A stretch of 64,000 bases of DNA from Pedobacter polysacchareus. Lineage in GTDB: Bacteria; Bacteroidota; Bacteroidia; Sphingobacteriales; Sphingobacteriaceae. Shown here one piece after another: positions 43,377 to 56,600 of this stretch (position 1 is the stretch's first letter; each line of letters begins with the position of its first letter). The notes below the pieces were generated by a model. It was not told the DNA's origin. It made no database searches and worked only from the letters and a program-made list of their open reading frames with translations. The position numbers and the translations under genes are program-made. The stretch spans positions 62,001-126,000 of the forward strand of contig NZ_JAHYSS010000001.1 in the NCBI RefSeq assembly GCF_019802255.1, written 5' to 3'.

Positions 43377-44600
43377 TTATTTCTTTACAATTTCTATTTG
43401 TCCATCTTCTTTGATCAGGAAGGCCAACTCATTTCCATAGGCTACCCCCAATTTATTTATCGCATAAGCCTTCAGGTAATACGGAATTCCCGTACTTAAA
43501 CCTTCCAGACTGATCACCGAAGCATCCGCTCCTGCGATGACTTTCGCATCTGCCAACGTTGGGTTTGGCACCGTACTCCAGCAAATTCCTGATTCAGTAA
43601 TTGCCGATTCGCCATCGGTGATTAAAGTCAGCCCGCTGAGCACGGCAGTGGTACTTTTAGCAATGACCGGTACGGTTTTCAGCAATGGCTTTTTAACCGG
43701 TGCATAACCATACCATTCCGTCAGTTTAAACGGAGCCTCCTGATCTGCCAGGTGACTCTTGCTATTCAACCATGACAGGGAGAACGGTACTTTTCTTTCT
43801 GTCTCATTGATCTCTCCGATGGCGAGCATATAATCTGCCACTATCTTCATACTGATCCCTCCGGAAGCCGGCAATGGATTCAGCTTCCAATCGGCATAAA
43901 GCGTTACGCTTGCTGTAATTGGGAGGCCAAAATTAAAAACAGTTTCCATATTTTGATCACTATACCAGGCATAAAAAGTACTGCCCGTTTTAGTGCTGGC
44001 AGCAGCTGTGATCATAGATTGATCTTCTACTACCTGTGAAGCGACAGCACTGCCGCCATTACTTATCCAGGTGATTGTATGGTACAATCTGGAGATCTCC
44101 AGAGCACCATTCACAAAAGCAAAGTCATAATTGGCTGCTTTTAAATCCCCTGCCAGGAAGAGTACCGGATAAACTCCCGGCAGACTTGCAGTTGCAGCTG
44201 TTGTACTCGTTAGGGGTTCTCCCTCTAATTTTGCTGCGGCTCTCAAGCTCAATTCCGTTTCGCCATATTTGAAGCCTTTCATTTGATAAGTAAATGATGG
44301 ATTCTCATGTCCGAAGAAACGTTTCAAGGTATCTCCATAAACCGTCAGTAAAGCTTTGCTGATGAGGAAGCTTTGCTCTGCCTCTACTTTTTCATAAAAC
44401 GCATTTCCTGACTGAACCGCTTTGATTAAGACTGTACCGGCGCCTTCAATTGTCGCCAGATCCCCGTTGATATCCAGCTGACCTTCTAACAATTCAAAAG
44501 TAATCGGCAATCCGGAAGTCACTGTTGCTTGTAGCTGGAAAGGGTCATCGCCATATTGTTTGTTTGTAATTGCGGCAAAATTGAGGATCTGCGTCGCTTT
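43377..44600 (-). other. C-terminal module block of the giant protein
   Basis: After the Ig array come a domain with TNKQYGDDPFQLQATVTSGL and AGTVLIKAVQSGNAFY, an MBG-type domain (LTVYGDTLKRFFGHENPSFT; VYPVLFLAGDLKAANYDFAF), an InlB-repeat-like unit (YHTITWISNGGSAVASQVVE; FYAWYSDQ), and a final FN3-like domain (ITESGICWSTVPNPT; GIPYYLKAYAINKLGVAYGN). This order is common at the ends of large Bacteroidetes and Firmicutes surface proteins. The chain stops right after the FN3-like domain. Confidence 0.75.
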
Positions 44601-47600
44601 CTGAATGCGGATCATCACTTGTGCCGTCTGTAAAGTTGTATTGAAGGTATTTGGAGACAGGGCTAAATCGCCAACCATCAGCAATTCGCCAATTGGAGCA
44701 GCAGCATAGTTTGCCGGATCCCAGGTCACGATCAGGTTTTCTTTTGAACCATCATTATAGGTCACTTCAACACGGCCAGGTAATCCTAATCCAGCGAATG
44801 GTGTGCCGTAAGCCACCGTAATTGGTGTGATTACCGCGACCGAATCAATGTCCTTTTGAAGGGTAATTTTGATTTTCGCTTTCAGGTCTAAAGTGTTTCT
44901 AACGTCATTTGTGAGCTGTACCTCCCCGCTAATTGTCTGCTGCTGCAGGAGGTTACTTTGGTAGGCGCTTTCCTCCCATAGCACTGGTAAATCTTCGGTA
45001 CTCTGATCATCATAAGTTACTTTGACGCTTAATGGCAACTCCAATGCACTGAATAACTTGCCATACACATCCACTAATGCCTTCGATTCTTCTACCGAAA
45101 TGATATTTTTCTGATCGATGATCACTTGTATTTTAGCCATGATATCGGTAGGATTTGATGCCCCATCTGCAGGATCTAGAATCCCTGTAAAGTTAAAGCT
45201 CCCGACTTCATCTTCGATGAAATCTGCCGATTCCCAGGTCACTCCTGCCAGCCCCGTCGCACCAGTTGTATAAGTTACCGGCAAGGAAGTACCGAGTTGC
45301 GTCATCACGGTTGCCTTGCTCGTTCCTAAAGGAAAATGAACTGGTGTCGTTACCGTCACCGAATTGATCATCAGCAATGGAACCTGTACGGTAATCTTTA
45401 TGGATGCCGTTTTATTGTCCTTATTTTCTTCCGGGCTATCTGGCAATAATGTTCCGTTTAACAAGTAATCAGCAGCCGTATTCCCATCAAAATTTCCTGC
45501 ATCCCATAACACCGACAGCGGTTCTACCTGCTGATTATTATAGGTCACATTGACCGTAGGCGGCAAGGCCAGGTTGGCAAATAATGTTCCGTAAGGAACG
45601 ATCATATCTGGTACAGCTGCCACAGCAACCACAAAACGAGGCGCTACTTTTACTTCCATTAAGGCCATTACGTCATTCGGATTTTCAGTATTTACCGGCA
45701 TCATGACCTTGGTCATGAACCTATAATAGCCCGTTTCAAATGGGTTATAATCCGAATTTTCCCAGCTGCTGATGCTCAGCATTTCCGTAGCACCATCATC
45801 AAATAATCCGGTTACTTTCGCTGGTAAACCCAAGGCAATTAAAGCTGTTCCGTTAGCCACCTGAATGGTATCCGTCGCTATAGAAACCAAGGTTCTGATC
45901 TTCTCCGCGACAGTTACACTGATCGTTGGCTGTAAAACATTAGGGTTGTCAATTTCCGTAGGAACCACCATTGTTCCTGGTAATATATAAGTGCTCGCTA
46001 TTTTTTCGTCGTAATTTCCTTTGGCCCAATCCACCGATAATAAGTCTTCCGACTGGTCATTGTAAGTTACTTTTACCGATTCCGGTAAAGTTAAGGCGTC
46101 AAAAGCAGTACCATAAGGAACCGTTAAAGGAGCAACTGTGGCAATCTTCAGGATCGCTTTCCTGCCTACTTTAACCCATACCTGAGCAGGCAGATTGCCT
46201 GGATTCTGTACCCCTTGCGGCAATACCAATTCTCCTTCAAACAGGTAGGTTCCAGCAGTGGTTTCGTCATAATCCAGACTTTCAAATGAAAGGCTCATTA
46301 CTGGAATATCCTGATTTGTGCCATCGTCTAATTTCGCATTGCGGGTTCCTGGGAATACCAATGTTTCGAGTTTTGTACCATAAGCCACTTCGATCGTATC
46401 TGCTATCAGCGAGACAATTTCTTTTGCCCTTGGCAACACTGTGATCTCTATTTTAGGAATAATCCCTTTAGAATTTTCTATATCATCCGGCAGGATAAAC
46501 TCGCCAGTAACATTGTATTTTGCCGCCAGGTTTCCATTATACCCTGTTAAATTCCAGGTGACGCCAAGATCCTGTCTGCCTCCATCTACAAATTCGGCGA
46601 TCAGCGCATCCGGTAAAATCAAGGTATTGGCATCCGTTCCAAAAAACACGGTTAAAGGATCTGGAGCAAGGTAAGATTTGATGATGCGTTTGCCGATATT
46701 GACTTTTAAACTGGCCTTTACACTATCCGGATTGATGAACCCTTCAGGTGTTTCCAGTTCCCCTACCAGCTGAAAAGCACCAGGCTCATCCGCCAGGTAA
46801 TCACCCTCCATCCAGGTTACATTTAAGCTGCCGGAAGTTCCATTATCATAAGTGACCAATGCTTTTTTAGGAAACAATAATTTAGCGGCAGTAAATGTAG
46901 TTCCATAAGGAATATTCACTGAATCCGCTGCTGCGGTGAGTACTTTTAATGGTTTTGGCCCTACTTTAACCAACACTTCTGCGTAGCGTAAATTCGGATT
47001 TTCGATTTGGTCGTGGATCACGATCTCGCCTTTAAAAGTATATGTTCCTTCCTGGAAACGGTTATAAGTTGCAGAGCCCCAAAGCACGCCTTCTGTTCCG
47101 GTCGACTGATCATTATAAGTCACTGTTACTTCATCCGGCAAGCCGATTTCGTCGGTTTCTGTGCCATATTTTACATTGATTAAAGGAGGATTAATTACCG
47201 AAATCACTTCCTTTTTGCCCAGGATAATTGTAATTGAAGTGCTGCGCACATCTTTGTTCGCCACACCAGGAATCAGTATAGGGTCTCCATCAAAGGTATA
47301 GTTCCCGGGTTTCAGCGGGTCATAACCTTCCGTATCCCAGGTCATATTCAAGCTCCCGGTACTGTTGTCATCATAAGTTACCGGAATAGCCAGTTTTAAA
47401 GCTTCAATAGCATTTAGCTTTGTTCCGAAAGCTACATGAACAGAATCCGGACGGGCAATAGACACAATGTTTTTAGGCTTCGGAAGTACCGTTAAAACAA
47501 TTTTTGCTTCCAGATTTCCGGTGTTGTCAATGCTCTCATTGTGCAGTAATTTCCCTGATAGGTTATAGTCGGCGGAAACCAGAGGATTATATTTTCCAGG

Positions 47601-50600
47601 TTTCCATTCTACGCCTACGGTGTCCGTAGTTCCATCATCAAACCTTGCTTTAATCGTTTGCGGCAATTCCACCACATCATCAAATGCGGTTGCATACTGC
47701 GTACTTACTCCTGCCACCGGAAGCACAGAAACGATGTTTTTACGGATGATGACTTGCTGATTTGCGAACAGGCGCTTACTGTTGGACGTCAATGGTTTCA
47801 GCTGCAAATCACCTTTTAAATCATATTCTCCACCTTTATTTGAGGTATAAGTAGATTTATCCCAGATCACGCTAAGGAAACCTGTAGTCTGATCATGGTA
47901 AGTTACCCGGATCGAAGACTGTAATGGCAAGTTTGCTGCCGGTGTATTCAGGGGTACTGTGATGTCTGCTAATGGTTCTATTTCAATGATGTTTTGCTGT
48001 GCATACACATCTACACTGGCCTCAAATTCTGCTGGATTGGCATGTTCTTCTTTCAATACCAAATCTGCATAAAGGCGGTACACACCCGATTTTAAATCGT
48101 AAGCACCCGGTCTCCAGATGAGCGTTAACATATCAGTCGTGACGCGGTCATCATAAGTTACCCTCACTTGTTTTGGCAATAATGGCAGGACTTCTGAGAA
48201 TGGTGTCCCTGATAAAACATATACCGGCGGTAATTCTTCCAGGGCAATGATGTAAGGGAAAACCGGATCTATTACGGCTACTTTCGCAGTGGCGGTCAGG
48301 TTGTTCCTGTTCATCTCCGGTTTAGGGACCATAATGTTCCCGATCAAGGTATACAGCCCTTCCGCATTTCCATTATAATCACCAGCCAGCCAGGTTACAG
48401 GGAACTTCACCTTGCTCTGATCACTCATCACTACCTCAACTTGCGGTACCAGGTTTAACTGGTCGAAAGGTGTGCCGGTATCAATTTTAACAGGGATCGG
48501 ATAAGGTTTCAGCACCTCAATAATATAAGGCTCCCTGGTGTTCACCTTCATTTTGATTTTCAGAGAACCACATACATTATCTCCGGCAACGGACAGGATA
48601 AACTCATACTCCCCAGCTTCGGTTGCTTCTCCGGAGATCAAACCTGCAGGGCTGAGCGTCATTCCATCCGGCAAAAGCCCTTGTGCTAAGGTAAACGTAT
48701 AATTTCCTGCAGTAGCCAAAGCGATCTGGTGGCTGTATTGGCTCCATTGATCCGCTTCAGGAAGCTGCTGTTCTGCATTTTCCAGGTATAATCCCTGGAA
48801 TTCATAAGCCCCGATATCTACAGTATTGTGCTGAATCCTTGGTGCACCGGCAAGATCCTGAGTGATCCCGTTGATTTTGCTGTTATCTCCCATATTAATG
48901 GAAGGTGAACATGGCGAAAGTGACAATTCATCCCCTTCAGGATTGTTAAACTGAGGGTCTTTACTTAAGATCAGTGTTCCTGTTTTATAACCATTTTCGA
49001 TGGTACTGTTGGCCACAACAATACCTGTATTGAGCTGATCGGCTACTTTGTTGCCACGTTTATTACCCCATAAAATGGTGTTGTAAATGTTCAGTGTTCC
49101 GGTATATCGATACACCCCTCCACCATATTGATTGGCGGCAGAAGTATTCGCATAAGCGATGCTGTTGTTAGCAATCGAGGTGTTCACCAGGTTGGTGATT
49201 CCATTATAATGGTACAATGCACCCCCATAATATCCACCGGTACTGGTCACCCTGTTTCTGCTGAATACTGCGTTATTGATGTTCAGTGTTCCCGAAGTCT
49301 GATAGATTGCTCCACCGTGCTGTACCGCAGTATTTCCGATAAATTTCGCATTATTGATGGTGGGTTTTCCATTGCTGGCATTATATAAAGCACCTCCGTA
49401 AATCGCAGCGGCATTGTCTTTAAAGGACACTTTATCCATTGTAACTGCCGAACTGATATTATACAATCCCGCACCATAACTTCCTTTATTCCCGATAAAT
49501 TTAACGTCTTTAAAGCTGATTACTGCCGAGTTGTACATCCCTCCGCCATAAGCATAGCCACCCGGACCTACCGTATTATTCTCCAGGGTGATGTTGCTGA
49601 ATTCCGATGCACCGCTATTGAAAACACCACCGCCATAATTATAAGCGACGTTGTCTTTAATCCATAGGTTCCTAAAGATGATCTTTCCTAAGGCATTGTA
49701 AATACCCGCTCCATAATACGCTTCATTGCTGGAATTAGATCCTGTTGCGGTCTTTCCACCAACAATACTGAATCCATCTACAATCGTTGCATTTGTTAAA
49801 GCAACACGGTTATAAAGGACATGGTAACTTCTTTTTTCTCCGCTTAAAATCGTCTCATTTGTTGTCGAAATTGTTTCCGGATCTCGCTCTGAAAACTCAT
49901 TTTCTGTGCCTGCAAAACCACCGAATAGTTTCACATTTTCTTTGAGGACATAGTAATCGGTGACTTTCAATCCAGGAATATATTTCCCTTTCGCCACCCA
50001 TACCGTATCGCCGGCAAGGGCAGAGCTGAGTCCTTTTTGGAGGTCAAGGAAACCATTGGTCCAGTCGGCACCATTGTCCATTCCTGTGGCGGCCTGGTTC
50101 ACATATATGCGTACCCCACCGATTCCTGGTCTGACGTCTACAGTGTATAGTCGGTTTCCACAAAGCATCCCATCGTTTGCGGTGACATTGAACGTATATG
50201 TTCCGCTATTGATCGGGCGGCCAGTAATCTGACCGGATTTGTTCATCAACAATCCATCTGGCAATTTACCGTAACTGATGGCGTAAGTGTAAGTACCGCT
50301 GCCACCGCTAGCGATGATCTGCTGTGTATACCGTTGTCCGCGGATCCCTTCCGGCAATGCCGCCGGGCCGACCATAATTCTACTTTGCTGGTTTTCATCA
50401 GCCCCCAGATCTACCGCATCTGCCATGATCCTGGTTTTACCATTGATGTCTTTTGTTAATCCAGCAGCAAATACATTGTCTCCCATATTGATTGCAGGCG
50501 AACAATCCGATAAAGAAAGGTCGTCGGGATCGGCAAGATTAAACATCGGATTTGCATCAATCACTGTTTTTCCGGCCAGGTAACCGCCCCTAATCAAGGC

Positions 50601-53600
50601 ATTGCTCACTTTAACATTCAGGTTCAGCTCATCAGCTATATTGTTGCCGCGTGTATTGCCCCAGAGAATACTGTTCTGCAGGTTTAACGTTCCCGCATTG
50701 CGATAAATTCCTCCTCCATATTTGGTTACTGCAGCATTCACATAAGCGATGCTGTTATTGCTGAAAGTTACGTTATTCAGATTGGAAGTAGCGGTGTACT
50801 GATACAAACCACCGCCGAAATAAGCAGCGTTACCCGTCACTTTATTCCTGCTGAATGCTGCATTGTTTAAAGTTAAAACAGCTGAATACTGGTATAAACC
50901 GCCTCCATGCTGTACCGAAGTATTGCCCATAAATTTAGCGCGATCCAGGGTGATTTTACCATTGTAAGCATAAAACCCACCACCTGTTAATACTGCTTTA
51001 TTCTCTTTAAATAACACATCATTCAACACCAATGCAGCCGTAGCATGGTACAATCCTCCACCGTTATTTGCAGTATTGCGGATGAACTCGATATGGTTCA
51101 TGACAGCGGCTCCTGAGTTGTACAATCCACCGCCATAAGCGTAGGAACTAGAGCTGATCGTATTGTTTTCAAAAGTGATCTTATTGAATACTGCTGCACC
51201 AGTATTGTACATTCCCGCACCATAACTGCTGGAGTTGTTATTTTTAATCCAGAGGTCCTTAAAGATTATGGCTCCCTGAACATTATAAATACCTGCACCG
51301 ATATAAGGTTCGCCGGTGCTTCCGCCAACTACGGTACGGCCACCAGTAATCGTGAAACCATCCAGCACCGTTGCCTTCGTTAGTGCTTTGTTGTTGAAGA
51401 CCACATGTCTGTTGATGTTTTTCCCATCTAAAATCGTTTGGTTAAGTGTTCTTGTATTTAGGCTATCTCTTTCTGAAAGCAGGCTTTCCCTGGCAGCAAA
51501 ACCACCGTATATTTTGACGCCTTCTTTCAACTGAAAGGTAGAAGTGATGAGCGGCCCTGGGCTATAAGTTCCTTTCGCTACCCATATTTCATCTCCGGCA
51601 ATCGATACTTTCAGTGCATTTTGTAAGTCGAGGTAAGCATTGCTCCAGGTACTCCCATTGTCTTGTCCCCCAATTGCGGCCTGGTTCACCAGGATGCGAA
51701 CGACTCCGCTTCCTGCTACAATTTCCATGTTGTACATCCGGTGTCCACATAAGTTGCCATCGGTAGCTTTGACTACAAAAGTATATTTACCGATCACGAT
51801 TGGATTACCGCTGATCAAGCCCGCAGGTGTCATTGAAAGTCCATCGGGAAGTTTTCCGGAAATCACCTGATAGGTATAGTTTCCGGTACTTCCTGTATGA
51901 CCAGATCCGGTTATTCCTTGTAACTGGACACTGATACTTTCTCCGCGATTTCCTTGTGGCATTGTCGCTGGCCTTACCTCAATTACTTCTTGCTGGTATT
52001 CTAAAGCCCCCATATCTACCCATTCAGACTTGATCCTTTCCGATCCCAGAAGGTCTTTTCCACCTGCAAGTACCAGTGTATTCTCTCCTGTATTTACTGC
52101 CGGCGAACATCCGGTAAGGCTTAAATCATCTGCTGCCGCGTTTACAAACATCGGTTCGGCATCAATGATGTTAGCACCTGCTGCATAACCTCCCTGAATC
52201 AGGGAATTGCTGACTTTAATATTCAAGTTGAGCTGATCTGGCGTTGCGGAGCCTCTCGTATTTCCCCAAAGCACACTATTATTCAAGGTTACCGTTCCTG
52301 CATTTCTAAAAATGGCCCCACCATAATTTACGGTTCCTGCCTTGAAATAATTGATGCTGTTGTTGCTAAAAGTGTTGTTAGTGAGCGTTGCTGTTCCGGA
52401 ATAGATAAAAATGGCACCGCCATAATTTCCTGCGGTTGAGGTCACACTATTCCTGCTAAACGTGCTATTGTCAAGTTTAAATGTACTGTTAGACCAGATC
52501 GCTCCACCATGTAAGACCGCGGTATTATTGGTAAATAAAGTTCTGTTTAAGGTTAATGTTCCGCTGGCATAAATTGCACCACCACTTCCTGCGGCACTAT
52601 TATTTTTAAAGGACACATTGGTAAATACCGGTGTGCCATTGGCGATAAAAACAGCGCCTCCGGTAGTGGATTTATTAGCGGTAAAACTGGCATTGGTGAT
52701 GGTTAAAACTGCTCCGGAATTGCTGTAGATCGCGCCTCCCTGTCCGTTGGTGATCGTGTTATTGTCGAATCGGACATCGATCAACTCGCCCAGCCCTGCA
52801 TTGAACAGGGCAGATCCGTAACCCGGATAACTGGCAGATTCAATGATCTTATTGTTTTCAAAAACACCTCCTTTGAGCTTAAATCCACCGGCATTATACA
52901 CCGCCGAACCTCTGGCATATTGCCCGGTTGTCCGGTTATTGCTGAAAATGATATTGCTGTAAGTTGCATTTCCGCTATGGTAAAGTCCACCTCCATAACT
53001 GGCGATATTATTCTTTATCCAAAGGTGATTGAAGACTGCAGCTCCGGCTGAATTGTAAATCCCAGCGCCATAATAATTGCCATTGTAATAATAGCTGTTG
53101 TAACTGGTTCCGGCATTTCCACCCTGGATTGAAAAACCATCCAGTACCGTTGCGTTGCTTAAGGCGGCGACGTTATAAACCACATGGAAACTCGACTTCC
53201 CCTGACTGCCATCAAGGATGGTTTCGTTCAACCCACGAACAGCTGTACTGTCTCTATCTGCCAATAAAATTTCTGTTCCTGCGAAACCACCATAAATCTT
53301 CACTCCTTCTTTTAAAGTGAAGGAAGAAGTGTTCAGCAGTCCCGGACTATAAGTTCCTTTGGCCACCCAAACTGTGTCTCCTGCGGAGGTTTGTGCCAAT
53401 GCAGGCTGCAAATCGGTAAAGGCATTCGCCCAGTCGCTGCCGTTGTTTTCTCCTTTTGCGGTCTGATGTACAAACAGTTTTCCTGAGCCATTTAAAATGT
53501 TGACTGTATACTGTCTGTTTCCGCTCATTGTACCATCGGTGGCACCGATTACGAAAGTATAACTGCCCACTACTGTTGGTGTGCCCTGTAGTTTTCCATT

Positions 53601-56600
53601 TGGCAGGAAGATCAATCCGGTAGGTAATTTACCCCCTTGCAGCGACCAGGTAACCGGTAAAGTCGTTCCCGTTGTGGTTAACTGGATGGCTGCGTAAGCG
53701 CCCCTTTTCAGAGGAGCAATAGTTACTGGATTCAACATCAGACTTTGTCCGCCTTCATTTTCATAAGCACCCAGGTCTATCAGGTCATTGATCAAACGCG
53801 GTTTTCCATCAAGGTCTTTATCAAATGCCTGCCAGCTATTTTTTCCGGCATCAATTGCCAGAGATCCACCTTTTAGCCTCAGGTTATCTGCGGCTGCATC
53901 TTCAAACATGGGATCTCCAAACTTGATGTCTTCCCCGGTTGAATAGTTATTCTGGATTAAAGTACTGCCGGCGATGATGCCTGCATTGAGTTGATCCATT
54001 ACCTTATTACCGCGTTTATTGCCCCATAGAATGCTATTATGAAGTGTTACCGTTCCTGAGTTGCGGAACAATGCCCCTCCGTAGCTTAAGGTTGCACTGG
54101 CATTGATGTAATTGATGCTGTTGTTGCTAAACGTGACGTTATTGATCAACGCTTCCCCGGAGTTGACAAACATTGCCCCGCCGTAATAAGCCGCTGTTGA
54201 GCTCACCTTATTTCGGCTGAATATACTGTTGTCGATTCTGATACTTCCAGTGCTCCAGATGGCTGCTCCATGTTGTCCGGAAGTGTTTTCAATAAAAGAA
54301 ACACGATTTAACACCGGGGTTCCCGCAGCATACATTGCCCCTCCAGTTCCGGTAGTACTGTTCCCTTTGAAGATGGCGTCTGTAATTTCCGGGAAGCCAT
54401 TGGCAATAAATAGCGCTCCACCTGTGCTTGCTTTATTGCCTGTAAATTCGGCTTTGCTGATCTTTATTCCAGCGCCAGAATTACTATAAATCGCACCTCC
54501 TTGTCCGTTGGCAAGCCTATTATTTAGGAATTTAACTTCTTCTAATTCCAGTAAACCCGTATTAAAGATTGCGGCTCCATAACCGGTATAACTAGCGGAT
54601 TCTATGATGCTATTTCCTTCAAAAATCCCTTTTGTTATGGCGAAACCTTTGGTATTATAAACCGCAGCACCGCGTGCATACGAGCCTTTAGCGATGTTAT
54701 TCGTAAACCTGATATTGGTATATTCCGCATCACCATTATGGTATAAACCTGCACCATAAGTAGCGATATTATTTTTAATCCATAGGTTTCTGAAGATCGC
54801 CGTTCCAGCGGTATTGTAAATTCCACCACCATAATAATTGGCATTAGAGGAAGAGGAATAAGTCGTTGCTGCAGCTCCTCCCTGAATACTGAAACCATCC
54901 AGTATCGTGGCCGAAGTTAAGGCCGTGGTATTGTAAACAACATGGTAGCTGGCCACTCCCTTACTTCCATCCAGGATCGTTTCATTCAGCGTTGCGATGT
55001 CATTTGATACCCTTTCGGTGATCAGCGTTTCTGTACCTGCAAAACCGCCATAAATCTTTACTCCCTCTTTTAGAGTGAAAAAGGAGCTTGCTGTGATTCC
55101 CGTACTGTAACTTCCTTTAGCCACCCAGATTTCATCGCCTGCTTTAACTTGTGCCATTGCCGCTTGTAAATCTGTGAAAGCATGTTGCCAATTGCTTCCG
55201 TTGTTATCTCCTGTTGCTGTTTGATGTACGAATAAGCGAACTGGTCCTTCTTTTACGTTTACGGTGTATTGTTTGTTGCCTGCGATGGTTCCGTCCCCGG
55301 CGCCGATCACGAAGGTATAGCTGCCTACTAAAGTTGGTGTTCCTCTTAATTTACCATCGGGTAAGAATACCAGCCCTGTGGGCAATTTGCCACCCTGGAA
55401 GCTCCAGGTAACTGGAGATGTGGTTCCGGTGTAGGTCAGCTGAAGGTCCAGGAATGCTCCTCTGCTGAGGTCTGGAATGACTCCCGGACTGATCAATAAT
55501 TGTCCGGCACCATCATGCTCGTAAGCACCCAGATCTACGACTTCATTAACCAGCCGTGGGTTTCCTGCCAGATCTTTGTCGAAAGTTTGCCAGTTGTTGT
55601 CTCCCACATTCATGGCTAATGAACCTCCTTTGAGTCTTAGGTTGTCTGTTAATGGGTCTTCAAACATCGGATCTCCGATTTTAATGTCGGTTCCGGTGGC
55701 ATATCCATTCTGGACAATCGCATTGCCGATAATGACACCTGCATTCAATTGATCGGCTACATTATTGCCTCGTTTGTTGTTCCAAAAGATACTATTGTGA
55801 ACATTCACCGTTCCAGAGCTGCGGAATAATGCGCCTCCATAGCTTAGGGTGGCACTGGCATTGACATAGCCAATACTGTTGCCGCTGAAACTCACATTGC
55901 TGATGTTTGTCGTTCCTGAACCCACATATATAGCTCCTCCATAATATGCGGCGGTAGCATTGATTTTATTCCTGCTGAAAATGGTGTTGTCTATTTTTAA
56001 AGTTCCGCTGCTCCAGATGGCGGCTCCATGCTGAAGCGAAGTATTTCCTGTAAAGCAGATACGGTTTAACAACATCGTTCCTGCGGAATAAATAGCTCCG
56101 CCTGTGCCCGTAGAAGCATTGTCTTTAAACCTGGCCTGGCTCAGGTCAGCAGTACCATTGGCAAAGAATAAAGCCCCGCCAGTAGTCGCTTTATTTCCAA
56201 TAAATTCAACTTCTTTAATTTTCACTGCTGCTCCAGATCCAGAGTAAATTGCTCCTCCCTGCCCACTGTTAATGGTATTGTTTAGGAATTTAACTTCATT
56301 TAGTTCTAAAGCTCCAACGTTAAAAATACCCGCTCCATATCCGGTATAGCTGGTTGATTCCGTGATCTTATTGTATTCAAAAACACCGTTCTGCAGCTTA
56401 AATCCAGCACCATTATAAACACCAGCCCCTCTTGCATAAGACCCTTTTGCTTCGTTATTGCTGAAAGTGATGTTCGTATAACTTGCGGTTCCCTGATGGA
56501 ACAAACCTGCTCCATAGGTAGCGATGTTATTTTTAATCCAAAGGTTGCGGAAGACTGCTGATCCTGCCGTATTGTAAATCCCACCACCATAATAATTGGC

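Noticed and set aside
49128-49388. Open frames on the plus strand and other minus frames inside the giant gene.
   Set aside because: They follow the repeat period of the coding frame and vary between units, as expected for shadow frames.
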